From Pseudomonas sp. S35 (lineage in GTDB: Bacteria > Pseudomonadota > Gammaproteobacteria > Pseudomonadales > Pseudomonadaceae): DNA of 64,000 nucleotides. Numbering within the stretch: position 1 is the stretch's first letter; each line of letters starts with the position of its first letter. The notes beneath the pieces are model-generated. The model searched no databases. It saw nothing but the letters and a program-made list of their open reading frames with translations, and was not told the DNA's origin. Shown here in pieces: positions 48,129-57,197 of the stretch. The position numbers and the translations under genes were made by a program. The stretch spans positions 4,092,001 to 4,156,000 of the forward strand of contig NZ_CP019431.1 of the NCBI RefSeq assembly GCF_009866765.1, given 5' to 3'.

Positions 48129-49409
48129 ATGGACGCATTGATTCTGTTGGGCAGCTTTATCGCCTTGATCCTGATCGGCATGCCGGTGGCCTACGCCCTG
48201 GGGCTGTCGGCGCTGATCGGCGCGTGGTGGATCGACATCCCGTTCCAGGCCCTGATGATTCAGGTGGCCGGCGGGGTGAACAAGTTTTCGCTGATGGCGA
48301 TCCCGTTCTTCGTGCTGGCCGGGGCGATCATGGCCGAGGGCGGCATGTCGCGGCGGCTGGTGGCGTTTGCCGGGGTGCTGGTGGGCTTTGTGCGCGGCGG
48401 CCTGTCGCTGGTGAACATCATGGCCTCGACGTTCTTTGGCGCGATTTCCGGCTCGTCAGTGGCGGACACCGCCTCGGTCGGCTCGGTGCTGATCCCGGAA
48501 ATGGAACGCCGTGGCTATCCACGGGAATTTGCCACGGCCGTGACCGTCAGCGGCTCGGTGCAAGCCTTGCTTACGCCGCCTAGCCACAACTCGGTGCTCT
48601 ACTCCCTCGCGGCCGGCGGCACCGTCTCCATCGCCTCGCTGTTCATGGCCGGCGTGGTGCCGGGCCTGCTGATGAGCGCGTGCCTGATGGTGCTGTGCCT
48701 GATCTTCGCAAAGAAACGCAATTACCCCAAAGGCGAAGTCATCCCCCTGAAGCAGGCGCTGAAGATCGCCGCCGATGCGCTCTGGGGCCTGATGGCTATG
48801 GTGATCATCCTCGGCGGCATCCTCTCGGGCATCTTCACCGCCACCGAGTCTGCCGCAATTGCGGTGCTGTGGGCGTTCTTCGTGACCATGTTCATCTACC
48901 GCGACTACAAGTGGAACGAACTGCCCAAGCTGATGCACCGCACGGTGCGCACCATTTCCATCGTGATGATCCTGATCGCCTTCGCCGCCAGCTTCGGCTA
49001 CATCATGACCCTGATGCAGATCCCGGCAAAGATCACCACGTTGTTCCTGACCCTGTCGGATAACCGCTACGTGATCCTGATGTGCATCAACGCCATGCTG
49101 CTGTTGCTCGGCACGGTGATGGACATGGCGCCGCTGATCCTGATCCTCACGCCGATTCTGTTGCCGGTGGTGCTCAATATCGGCGTCGACCCGGTGCACT
49201 TCGGCATGATCATGCTGGTGAACCTCGGCATCGGCCTGATCACTCCGCCAGTGGGCGCGGTGCTGTTTGTCGGTGCGGCGGTGGGCAAGACCACGATCGA
49301 AAAAACCGTGAAGGCGCTGCTGCCGTTTTATGCGGTGCTGTTCCTGGTGCTGATCGCCGTCACTTACATCCCGGCGTTGTCGCTGTGGCTGCCGAGCGTG
49401 GTGCTGTGA
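48129..49409 (+). CDS. TRAP transporter large permease (DctM type)
   Basis: 426 aa, about 12 membrane helices. DctM signatures: MPVAYALGLSALIG, FFVLAGAIMAEGGMSRRLVAFAGVLVGFVRGGLSLVNIMASTFFGAISGSSVADTASVGSVLIPEM, and GLITPPVGAVLFVGAAVG. Carries the Na+-driven transport step. The stop overlaps the epimerase start (TGATG). Confidence 0.95.
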   Translation: MDALILLGSFIALILIGMPVAYALGLSALIGAWWIDIPFQALMIQVAGGVNKFSLMAIPFFVLAGAIMAEGGMSRRLVAFAGVLVGFVRGGLSLVNIMASTFFGAISGSSVADTASVGSVLIPEMERRGYPREFATAVTVSGSVQALLTPPSHNSVLYSLAAGGTVSIASLFMAGVVPGLLMSACLMVLCLIFAKKRNYPKGEVIPLKQALKIAADALWGLMAMVIILGGILSGIFTATESAAIAVLWAFFVTMFIYRDYKWNELPKLMHRTVRTISIVMILIAFAASFGYIMTLMQIPAKITTLFLTLSDNRYVILMCINAMLLLLGTVMDMAPLILILTPILLPVVLNIGVDPVHFGMIMLVNLGIGLITPPVGAVLFVGAAVGKTTIEKTVKALLPFYAVLFLVLIAVTYIPALSLWLPSVVL

Positions 49410-50287
49410 TGATTGAGCTTGAAGATCACCTGACCCACCTCAGCCTAAACCCGGCCGTGGGTGGCAGCCTCGTCAACTGGACCGTGCGCGCCAGTGGGCA
49501 ACCGCTGTTGCGGCCTAACGACCCGCACAGTGAGCTGCCTGGAAAGCTGGGGTGCTATCCGTTGGTGCCCTGGTCCAACCGTATTGCCGATGGGGGCTTC
49601 GAGACCCCCGACGGCTGGCTGGCCCTGACGCCTAACAGCCCCAACGATCCCTTTCCGATTCACGGCTCGGCTTGGCAACAGCCGTGGCACGTCGTCAGTC
49701 AATCGGCGCAGGAAGTGGTGTTGGAGCTGCAGTGTGAAACGCCGTTCGCCTATCGTGCCGAGCAGCGGATTCGCTTGAGCGACGGCGAACTGAGCATCGC
49801 ATTGCGCGTGACCCATCTGGCCGAAAAAGCCGCGTGGCATGGAATTGGGCTGCACCCCTACTTCCCGCGTCGGCCAGACACGCGGTTGCAGGCCAAGGCG
49901 GCGCAGGTGTGGTTGAGTGATGGCACAAAGTTGCCGACAGGCTTGGCGGCAGTGCCGCCCGAGTGGGATTTCCAGGTATTGAACGAGTTGCCCGAAGGTC
50001 TCGTGGACAACGGCTTTTGCCAGTGGGACGGGCATTGTCGAATCGAACAACCGGAGCTGGGCTACGCGCTGGAATGCCAAGCCACCGGCGCCGATTACTT
50101 CCTGCTGTACTGCCCGCCGGGGCTGGGGTTCTTTTGCATTGAACCGGTGAGTCATCCGGTGAATGCTCATCACCTGCCGGGGCGTCCGGGCCTGAAACTG
50201 CTGGAACACAATCAGTCGGTCCAACTCAATTTCAACCTGAAATACATTCAAAATGTGGGAGGGGGCTTGCCCCCGATGGCGGCCTGA
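49409..50287 (+). CDS. Aldose 1-epimerase (mutarotase) with REP-encoded C-terminus
   Basis: 292 aa galactose-mutarotase fold: YPLVPWSNRIADGGF, FPIHGSAWQQPW (catalytic His), WHGIGLHPYFPR (second His) and FFCIEPVSHPVNAHHLPG. In this operon it probably converts uronate anomers to the beta form used by Udh (inferred). The last 11 residues (NVGGGLPPMAA) and the stop codon are read from a REP element that starts at about 50253, so the original C-terminus has been replaced or extended. Confidence 0.88.
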   Translation: MIELEDHLTHLSLNPAVGGSLVNWTVRASGQPLLRPNDPHSELPGKLGCYPLVPWSNRIADGGFETPDGWLALTPNSPNDPFPIHGSAWQQPWHVVSQSAQEVVLELQCETPFAYRAEQRIRLSDGELSIALRVTHLAEKAAWHGIGLHPYFPRRPDTRLQAKAAQVWLSDGTKLPTGLAAVPPEWDFQVLNELPEGLVDNGFCQWDGHCRIEQPELGYALECQATGADYFLLYCPPGLGFFCIEPVSHPVNAHHLPGRPGLKLLEHNQSVQLNFNLKYIQNVGGGLPPMAA

Positions 50288-50302
50288 CAGCCCCCTCCCA
50301 CA
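50253..50302. repeat. REP doublet at the end of the epimerase gene
   Basis: ATGTGGGAGGGGGCTTGCCC (from 50253) and the inverted AGCCCCCTCCCACA (50289-50302). The first copy lies inside the reading frame of the epimerase. Confidence 0.9.
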
Positions 50303-50329
50303 GTTTTGATCTGTGTTGTGTCAGTGATG

Positions 50330-51475
50330 TCAGGGTGGAGAGTTTTTCAGCCGCCCAGCCGTGTCGATACTCACGACAACCGACAACCCCGGCCGCAACC
50401 GTTCGCTCTCGGCCTGATCCGGGTCCACGGTGATCCGCACCGGCACGCGTTGGGCAATCTTCACAAAGTTGCCCGTCGCGTTGTCCGCCTGCAACAGGCT
50501 GAACTCCGAGCCCGTGGCTGGGGAGATATGCTGCACCGTGCCGTGAAACCTGCGGTGGTTGAGCGCATCCACGGTGAAAGTCACCGGCTGGCCGACCTGC
50601 ACATTGTCCATCTGGGTTTCCTTCATGTTGGCGATCACCCACAGCTGCTTCGGCACCAGCGCCATCAACTGCGCGCCGGAGTTGACGTAGGCCCCCAGGC
50701 GCACGCCAATCTGCCCCAGTTGGCCGTCACGCGGCGCGGTAATGCGGGTGTTGGACAGGTCGATCCGCGCCAGCTCCACCGCCGCCTCTGCACTGGCCAC
50801 CGCCGCTTCCAGGGAGCCGCGATTGACGATCACCGTCTGCAAATCCTGCCGCGCGATTTCCAGGCTGGCCTGGGCCTGGGCCACGGCGGCGATGGTCTGG
50901 GCATTGGCGGCGCGGGTCACGTCCAGTTCGCGCCGGGACACCGAACCGTCGCTGATCAGCTCTTCGTTGCGGCGCAGGTCGGCGGTGCTTTTGCGCGCCT
51001 GGGCCTGGCTGTCCACCAGTGCGGCCTGGCGCAGCTTGATGGTGGCTTCGGCACTGTTGCGTTGCTGCACCACATTGGCCAGCGCGGCCTTCTGCACCGC
51101 CAGTTGCGCCAGGGCCTGGTCGAGGCGCTGCTTGTAGATGCGGTCGTCCAGGCGCACCAGCAAGTCGCCGGCCTTGACGTACTGGAAGTCCTGCACCGGC
51201 ACTTCAAACACATAGCCGCTGAGCTGCGGGCCAATGATCGTGACCTGGCCGCGCACCAGGGCATTTTCGGTGGTTTCCACCGCACTGCTGAACGGCGGCA
51301 ATTGCCAGGCATACAGCACGATCAACACACCGACGATGGCAATCGCGGCAAAGCCCAGGGACGACAGGATGCGCACCCGCAGTGGCCGTAACTCGGTGGG
51401 CACGGCGCCGGGCGGCGTGCTGCCCTCCGGGGTGGAAGCGATGGCAGTGGTGGTGGTCGTAGAAGGTTCGGTCAT
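50330..51475 (-). CDS. HlyD family secretion/efflux adaptor (EmrA-like)
   Basis: 381 aa. One N-terminal membrane helix (ILSSLGFAAIAIVGVLIVLYAW), lipoyl-type halves (VTIIGPQLSGYVFEVPVQDFQYVKAGDLLVRLDD and ITAPRDGQLGQIGVRLGAYVNSGAQLMALVP), and a long coiled coil between them. Partners the DHA2 transporter whose stop it overlaps by 4 bp (ATGA). No outer membrane channel gene is adjacent. Confidence 0.92.
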   Translation of the reverse strand: MTEPSTTTTTAIASTPEGSTPPGAVPTELRPLRVRILSSLGFAAIAIVGVLIVLYAWQLPPFSSAVETTENALVRGQVTIIGPQLSGYVFEVPVQDFQYVKAGDLLVRLDDRIYKQRLDQALAQLAVQKAALANVVQQRNSAEATIKLRQAALVDSQAQARKSTADLRRNEELISDGSVSRRELDVTRAANAQTIAAVAQAQASLEIARQDLQTVIVNRGSLEAAVASAEAAVELARIDLSNTRITAPRDGQLGQIGVRLGAYVNSGAQLMALVPKQLWVIANMKETQMDNVQVGQPVTFTVDALNHRRFHGTVQHISPATGSEFSLLQADNATGNFVKIAQRVPVRITVDPDQAESERLRPGLSVVVSIDTAGRLKNSPP

Positions 51476-53115
51476 GAAGAAACGCCGCTGGGTTGAACGG
51501 GAGTGGCTGCCTTAGTGGTACTCATCAGCCACAGACTGCGGATAAAGATCCAGATCATGGTCAGGATCGCGATGATCGCGATCAGCATGAAGACATCGTT
51601 GTAGGCCATGACATTCGCCTCACGCGTCGCCGCCGTCGCCAGGCTGCGGATACCCACGAGGTTGCGCAACTGCGGGTCAGCGACGATACCGCCATAGGCC
51701 GAACCGCCGCTCTGCACCCGTGCGGCTACACGCGGGTCCAGCAAGGTCAAGTGCTCGACGATCATGCTGGAGTGGTATTTCTCGCGCACGATCTGGAACG
51801 TCCCCAACAACGCCGCGCCAATCAGGCCGCCAAGGTTCTGGCAAATGCCGAACATCACCGAGAAACTCACCAGGTTGCGCGGGTTGGTCAGTACGTTTTT
51901 CGTGCCCAGCACCATCGTCGGTCCCAGAAAGAACGTGCCGCCAAAGCCTAGCAGGAACTGGCTGATATACAGGTTCTGGGGCCGGGTCAGGTTGCTGGAG
52001 AAACTGTCCATCACCGAGCCCAGGGCCATCAGCGCCAGGGAAATCACCAGCGGCATCAGCAGGTGCGCCGGGTTGATGGTCAACGCACTGACCACCAGCC
52101 CGCTGATCGCACCGGCCAGCATCACCACGTACAGGGTGTGCATCTGCTGGTAACTCATGTTGAGCATCTGCATGAACCCCACCGCCCCGGTGGATTGCTC
52201 GGACAGCACCATGCGGATCAGGATCACCGCCAAGGCCAGGCGAATCATGGTGCCGCTGCCCAGCCAGCGGGTCATCAACATCGGGTTGGCACGGTTATGC
52301 TCGATGGCCAGGCCGGCCATGATCAGCACCAGGGAACAGGCCGACGCGACACCGATCCACGGTGCTTGCAGCCACCAGTCGATACGCCCCAGGGACAGCA
52401 CCGCGCAGAGCAACGCCACGCCGCTGGCGAGGATGCCAAAGGTCAGGAAGTCGAGTTTTTCGAAGGTTTTGAAACGGTCGCCGGGCGGCAGTTTGAGCAA
52501 AAACACGCAGCCCAGGCAGATCAGCGCCATGCCCAGCTCAAACAGGTACAAACCGCGCCATTCGGCGATTTGCAGCAAGTCTTCAGAGAACAGACGCGCC
52601 AGCGGCAACGCCAACTGCGCCGTGCCCAACCCCAGCACCAGGGCTTTGAGCCGCCACTTGGCCGGGAACGCCTGGATCATGTAGTACAGGCCCAACGAAC
52701 TCAGCGCCGCACCCACCATCCCGTGGGCCGCCCGCACCGCTATGGCCGAGCTGAGGTCATTGACGAACAGGTGGCCGAAGGTCACCAGCGCGTACAGCAC
52801 CAGGAACACCTCGGTAAACGCACGCAGGCCGAACTGCTGGCGGAACTTCACCAGCAGCAGGTTCATGCACACGTTGGTCATTACATAGGCGGCGGGCAGC
52901 CAGGCCATTTCCGCGGTGGTCGCGCCCAGGGCGCCTTGCAGGTATTGCAGGTTGGCGATCACCAGCGCGTTACCCAGGCCGCCGGTGATGGCGACCAGCA
53001 CACCGACCAGCGCATACAGCCAACGCTTGTGCGTGGGGTGCCACGGCGTCGACGGCGAACCCGGCAGGCTCGGACGCTCGTGGGGTTCCCAAGTGTGGGG
53101 GGTGTATTTGTCCAT
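51472..53115 (-). CDS. DHA2 family MFS drug transporter (EmrB-like)
   Basis: 547 aa with about 14 membrane segments (DHA2 layout): LYALVGVLVAITGGLGNALVIANLQYLQGALGATTAEMAWLPAAYVMTNVCM at the start, and a long periplasmic loop before the last helices. Works with the HlyD-type adaptor encoded next. A TetR gene lies upstream in the same direction, after a 116-bp gap, but its operator is on the other side, so control of this pump by it is uncertain. Confidence 0.9.
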   Translation of the reverse strand: MDKYTPHTWEPHERPSLPGSPSTPWHPTHKRWLYALVGVLVAITGGLGNALVIANLQYLQGALGATTAEMAWLPAAYVMTNVCMNLLLVKFRQQFGLRAFTEVFLVLYALVTFGHLFVNDLSSAIAVRAAHGMVGAALSSLGLYYMIQAFPAKWRLKALVLGLGTAQLALPLARLFSEDLLQIAEWRGLYLFELGMALICLGCVFLLKLPPGDRFKTFEKLDFLTFGILASGVALLCAVLSLGRIDWWLQAPWIGVASACSLVLIMAGLAIEHNRANPMLMTRWLGSGTMIRLALAVILIRMVLSEQSTGAVGFMQMLNMSYQQMHTLYVVMLAGAISGLVVSALTINPAHLLMPLVISLALMALGSVMDSFSSNLTRPQNLYISQFLLGFGGTFFLGPTMVLGTKNVLTNPRNLVSFSVMFGICQNLGGLIGAALLGTFQIVREKYHSSMIVEHLTLLDPRVAARVQSGGSAYGGIVADPQLRNLVGIRSLATAATREANVMAYNDVFMLIAIIAILTMIWIFIRSLWLMSTTKAATPVQPSGVSS

Positions 53116-53231
53116 TCGATGACCTAGATGAGCCGACGGGTGAGGTCGGTAAAACCATTACTCAGAGTAGTAAACCTGAGCAGGGTTCATCTTGCCATGT
53201 TGGGCGTATCGGTTAGCGCGTATTCAGCCAC

Positions 53232-53819
53232 TCATGCACGGCTTTCTTTACTCGATGGCAGGGTTGCGATTATCTCGGCGCGGCATGTTTGCAGTATTTC
53301 ATCGGCAAGGGACGAGTCATCCGGGCACGCCCGCGACAGCATGACCGCACCGATGGCATGGGCCAGCAGGTCGATCATTTTCGCGCGGGCCTCTTGCCGG
53401 CTTACATCCACATCCGCCGTGTACTTGTCCGCGAGCGCTGCAAGCGTGTTTTCAACCCCACTGGCAAAGGTCGCCTTCAGATCATCTGGCTGGCGGGCGG
53501 CGTCACCACACAGCGCCGCCATAGTGCACCCCACTCCCCTGCCGTCTCTGTGATCCCTGGACACGTACAGGTTTACAAACCCCGGTACGTCGAGATCGCA
53601 CGTACTCGACAGGGATTTTGCCAGGCTATTTTCGGCCGCTTCGCTCATCAAATCGGCCTTGGACCCAAAGTGCTTATAGAAGCCTCCCTGGGTAAAACCC
53701 GCGGTAGCCATGAGTTCTGCCACACCTACACCGTCATAGCCACGCTCACGAAACAGCTCTGACGCCGTCTCCACAATGTGAGCTCGGTTGGCGAGTGATT
53801 GCGTCTTGGTGATCTTCAT
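53232..53819 (-). CDS. TetR family regulator of the old-yellow-enzyme operon
   Basis: 195 aa. HTH: IVETASELFRERGYDGVGVAELMATAGFTQGGFYKHFGSKADL. The ligand domain includes GRGVGCTMAALCGDAARQ with Cys98 and Cys104, plus Cys74. E. coli NemR, which controls the OYE gene nemA, senses electrophiles through a cysteine; the same logic is possible here but unproven. Divergent from the alkene reductase, with a perfect 21-bp inverted repeat covering both promoters. Confidence 0.88.
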   Translation of the reverse strand: MKITKTQSLANRAHIVETASELFRERGYDGVGVAELMATAGFTQGGFYKHFGSKADLMSEAAENSLAKSLSSTCDLDVPGFVNLYVSRDHRDGRGVGCTMAALCGDAARQPDDLKATFASGVENTLAALADKYTADVDVSRQEARAKMIDLLAHAIGAVMLSRACPDDSSLADEILQTCRAEIIATLPSSKESRA

Positions 53820-53852
53820 TTCGCGCCCCTGCGACTGCTGAACAATGGGCTG

Positions 53853-53912
53853 ACTATACTCTGATGTCGATCACAATCAAAACCGTTGACAGTTTTGATT
53901 GTGATCGACATC
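53853..53912. promoter_or_regulatory. Divergent promoters overlapped by a perfect 21-bp inverted repeat
   Basis: Arms 53863-53883 and 53892-53912 are exact 21-nt reverse complements (outer end GATGTCGATCACAATC) around CGTTGACA. Each arm contains TGT-N5-ACA, so two dimers could bind. Plus-strand -35 TTGACA lies in the centre (53886-53891). On the minus strand TTGATT and TATAGT (53858-53853) with 16-nt spacing form the tetR promoter. Binding by the TetR protein would block both. Confidence 0.75.
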
Positions 53913-53986
53913 ATAAACCACTAACGCATCTCTCTGCGGCTGTGCGGCACAGATCGCCTTCTCTGATCAACGTGTATGGAATCGAT

Positions 53987-55087
53987 ATGAACGATAAGAG
54001 CTTGTTTGAACCCTACACACTGGGCTCACTCACACTTTCCAATAAAGTCGTAATGGCGCCCCTGACCCGGAACCGCGCTGGGGCCGGCTTTGTTCCGAGT
54101 GAGCATGCCGCAACCTATTACAGCCAGAGAGCGACGGCAGGCCTGCTGATTGCCGAGGCGACCCAGATCTCTCAGCAAGGCCAGGGCTACCAAGATACGC
54201 CCGGGATCTACACACCAGCGCAGATAGCGGGCTGGCGTGCAGTGACCGATGCCGTGCACGCCACAGGCGGACGTATTTTTCTGCAACTGTGGCATGTCGG
54301 GCGCGTTTCCCACGTCGACCTTCAGGAAAACGGTGCTGCACCAGTGGCGCCTTCTGCCCTGCAAGCTGCGACGAAGGTATTCGTCAACAACCGCTTCGAA
54401 GATGTCTCAGTGCCCCGCGCGCTGGATATAAATGAGTTGCCCGGCATCGTTGAGGACTTTCGCCAAGCGGCGAAAAACGCCATCAGTGCGGGGTTTGATG
54501 GCGTAGAAATCCACGGCGCAAACGGCTATTTACTCGATCAGTTCCTCAAGGACGGCGCCAACCTGCGCACTGATGCCTACGGTGGCTCGGTTGAAAACCG
54601 TGCACGCTTGCTGCTTGAAGTCACGGCTGCGGTGGTCGACGCAATCGGGGCCGAGCGCACGGGAATACGCATTTCCCCCGTGTCACCTGCCAACGGCGTT
54701 TCCAGCAGTGATCCGCAGCAGCAGTTCGATTACGTCGTCGATCAGTTGGATGCCTTGGGCCTGGTTTACCTGCATGTGGTTGAAGGTGCCACCGGCGGGC
54801 CACGCGATGTCGCCCCGTTCGATTTTGGCGCCCTACGCCAGCGCTTCAAAAATACCTACATTGCCAACAACGGCTATGACCTGAACCTGGCGGCTTCCCG
54901 ACTCGACGACGACAAGGCTGATTTGATCGCCTTTGGACGTCCGTTCATTGGCAACCCCGATTTGGTCGAGCGACTCAAACGCAATGCCGCCCTATCCGCA
55001 TTCAACCCCACAACGCTGTATGGCGGCGGTGCAGCGGGCTATATCGACTACCCGACACTTGCCGAGTCCGGCTCCGCGCAGGGCTGA
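53987..55087 (+). CDS. Alkene reductase (old yellow enzyme, NemA-like)
   Basis: 366 aa FMN TIM barrel: LFEPYTLGSLTLSNKVVMAPLTRNRA, LQLWHVGRVSH, VEIHGANGYLLDQFLKDGANLRTDAYGGSVENRARLLLEV, and FGRPFIGNPDLVERL. It reduces C=C bonds of enones, maleimides or nitro compounds with NADPH. The start MNDKSLFEP is the family start. First gene of a likely detoxification operon with two SDRs and a quinone-oxidoreductase-like enzyme. Confidence 0.93.
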   Translation: MNDKSLFEPYTLGSLTLSNKVVMAPLTRNRAGAGFVPSEHAATYYSQRATAGLLIAEATQISQQGQGYQDTPGIYTPAQIAGWRAVTDAVHATGGRIFLQLWHVGRVSHVDLQENGAAPVAPSALQAATKVFVNNRFEDVSVPRALDINELPGIVEDFRQAAKNAISAGFDGVEIHGANGYLLDQFLKDGANLRTDAYGGSVENRARLLLEVTAAVVDAIGAERTGIRISPVSPANGVSSSDPQQQFDYVVDQLDALGLVYLHVVEGATGGPRDVAPFDFGALRQRFKNTYIANNGYDLNLAASRLDDDKADLIAFGRPFIGNPDLVERLKRNAALSAFNPTTLYGGGAAGYIDYPTLAESGSAQG

Positions 55088-55138
55088 ACAACCCCGCAAA
55101 CGCAAAAGCTCACCCACACTCCTCAAGAGCATCTATTT

Positions 55139-55927
55139 ATGAGCACCCCAGAAACCGTACTGATTACCGGCGCCTCGACAGGCATTGGCGCGATCTACGC
55201 CGAGCGTTTCGCCCAGCGTGGGCACAACCTGGTGCTGGTGGCCCGCGATAAAAACCGGTTGGACGCACTGTCCTCCCGACTGCGTGAAAAACACGCTGTG
55301 TCCATTGACGTGATCCAGGCAGACCTGACCCAAACCAACGATCTGGCAATCGTCGAAGCTCGCCTGCGTGAGGACGCCCGTATCGGCATCCTGGTGAACA
55401 ATGCCGGCGCCGCGCAATCCGGCAGCTTCATCGAGCAGTCCACCGACAGCGTGGCCAACCTGGTCGCGCTCAACACCACCGCCTTGGTGCGACTCGCCAG
55501 CGCCATCGCTCCACGCCTGGCACAGGCCGGTAATGGCGCGATCATCAACATCGGCTCGGTGGTGGGGTTGGCGCCGGAGTTCGGCATGAGCGTCTACGGC
55601 GCGACCAAGGCGTTTGTGCTGTTTCTGTCCCAAGGGCTGAGCCTTGAGCTCACGCCTAAAGGCGTCTACGTACAGGCCGTTCTCCCGGCGGCCACCCGCA
55701 CGGAAATCTGGGAACGTGCGGGCATCGACATCAACACCTTGAGCGAAGTGATGGGCGTAGAGGATCTGGTCGACGCAGCGCTGGTCGGTTTTGATCGTCG
55801 CGAGCCGGTGACCATTCCACCGTTACAAGACGGCGCCCGCTGGGATGCCTTGCAGGCTGCCCGCCAGGGTTTGCTGTCAGACATCCGCCAATCGGTAGTC
55901 GCCGAGCGTTATCAAGCCAAGGCGTGA
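55139..55927 (+). CDS. SDR family oxidoreductase
   Basis: 262 aa classical SDR: TGASTGIGAIYAERFAQRGHNLVLVARD (cofactor loop with Arg, NADP preference likely), NNAGAA, and catalytic Ser/Tyr/Lys in NIGSVVG and YGATKAF. 51 bp after the alkene reductase; probably co-transcribed. Substrate unknown; the context suggests a reactive aldehyde or ketone. Confidence 0.9.
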   Translation: MSTPETVLITGASTGIGAIYAERFAQRGHNLVLVARDKNRLDALSSRLREKHAVSIDVIQADLTQTNDLAIVEARLREDARIGILVNNAGAAQSGSFIEQSTDSVANLVALNTTALVRLASAIAPRLAQAGNGAIINIGSVVGLAPEFGMSVYGATKAFVLFLSQGLSLELTPKGVYVQAVLPAATRTEIWERAGIDINTLSEVMGVEDLVDAALVGFDRREPVTIPPLQDGARWDALQAARQGLLSDIRQSVVAERYQAKA

Positions 55928-55955
55928 TCGTCACGCGCACCCTGAGAACTGAACC

Positions 55956-56942
55956 ATGAAAGCCTTCCTGATCGATCGCTACGGCAAGCACCCTGGGCAT
56001 ATTGCCGAGGTACCGGAACCAGAACCGGGTATCAACGACGTCCTGGTCAAGGTGCATGCCAGCAGCGTCAACCTGTTGGACTCGAAGATCAGTAAGGGTG
56101 AATTCAAACTGATCCTGCCTTACACACTCCCGCTGATCATGGGTAACGACATAGCCGGCGTGGTCGTTCGCGTGGGGTCAGGGGTGCGCCGCTTCAAGCC
56201 AGGTGACGAGGTGTACGCCCGCCGCATCGGTGGCTTTGCCGAGCTGATCGCGATCGAGCAAAGCGCCCTCGCACTCAAACCGGCAAATACCACTCTGGAA
56301 CAAGCCGCTGCCCTGCCCTTGGTTGCTCTGACCGCCTGGCAGGTGCTGGTTGAAACCGCCCGTTTGAAGAAGGGGCAAAAGGTGTTTATCCAAGCCGGCT
56401 CCGGTGGCGTCGGCAGCATCGCCATCCAGCTTGCAAAACACCTGGGCGCTTTCGTTGCCACCACGACCAGCACCGGTAACGTGGACTGGGTCAAGGCGTT
56501 GGGGGCCGATGTCGTCATCGACTACACGCAGCAAAACTTCGAAGACGTCTTGCACGACTACGACGTCGTCTTGAACAGCCTCGGCCCCGCCGAACTGGAA
56601 AAATCCCTGCGCATTCTCAAGCCGGGTGGCCAGCTCATTTCCATCTCAGGGCCACCGACCGCAGAGTTCGCACACCAGCAAAAGCTGTTCTGGGGACTCG
56701 GGTGGATCATGCGGCTGTTGAGCAGCGGCATACGCAGAAAGGCCCGCAAGCAGGGCATCCACTATACGTTCGTGTTCATGCGTGAGAGCGGTGCTCAACT
56801 GGCAAAAATCGCGGCGCTTGTCGAGTCCGGCGCCATCACACCGGTGATCGACCGTACCTTCCCCTTCGCGTCGACGGCTGAGGCATTGAGCTACGTCGAA
56901 CGGGGCAGAGCCAAGGGCAAAGTGGTCATCAAGATCCTATGA
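55956..56942 (+). CDS. Quinone oxidoreductase-like NADP-dependent dehydrogenase (zinc-free MDR)
   Basis: 328 aa medium-chain dehydrogenase: N-terminal GroES-like domain (MKAFLIDRYGKHPGHIAEVPEPEP; MGNDIAGVVVRVGSGVRRFKPGDEVYAR) and Rossmann site QAGSGGVGSIAIQLAKHLGA. No structural-zinc Cys cluster, so the quinone/enone reductase branch. 28 bp after the SDR gene, in the same operon. Confidence 0.9.
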   Translation: MKAFLIDRYGKHPGHIAEVPEPEPGINDVLVKVHASSVNLLDSKISKGEFKLILPYTLPLIMGNDIAGVVVRVGSGVRRFKPGDEVYARRIGGFAELIAIEQSALALKPANTTLEQAAALPLVALTAWQVLVETARLKKGQKVFIQAGSGGVGSIAIQLAKHLGAFVATTTSTGNVDWVKALGADVVIDYTQQNFEDVLHDYDVVLNSLGPAELEKSLRILKPGGQLISISGPPTAEFAHQQKLFWGLGWIMRLLSSGIRRKARKQGIHYTFVFMRESGAQLAKIAALVESGAITPVIDRTFPFASTAEALSYVERGRAKGKVVIKIL

Positions 56943-57197
56943 CTGAGCCCGCACTCGATGACTTACTGATCGGTAACTCGACCCTGCTGCGGGACGAGAC
57001 GCCTGTCTCAGTTAGCCGTGAAGGTCACTTGCCAGAAGTGTCCGCTAGCGGCCCGGCCTCACCACCAGGAAAAATTGAAGGGCCGTCCAAACCCACGCCA
57101 CCAAACGTAGTCTGGCGCACGTTGATGCTCGAACAATAGCGTCGAACCAGCACCGGGCTATAGCGACCTCCAACTCAAGGCCACCCAGGAATATCAA

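Noticed and set aside
56939..57139. 66-aa ORF overlapping the quinone-oxidoreductase stop by 4 bp
   Set aside because: Possible translational coupling, but no SD, no domain and a Pro/Ser-rich composition; not supported enough to call.
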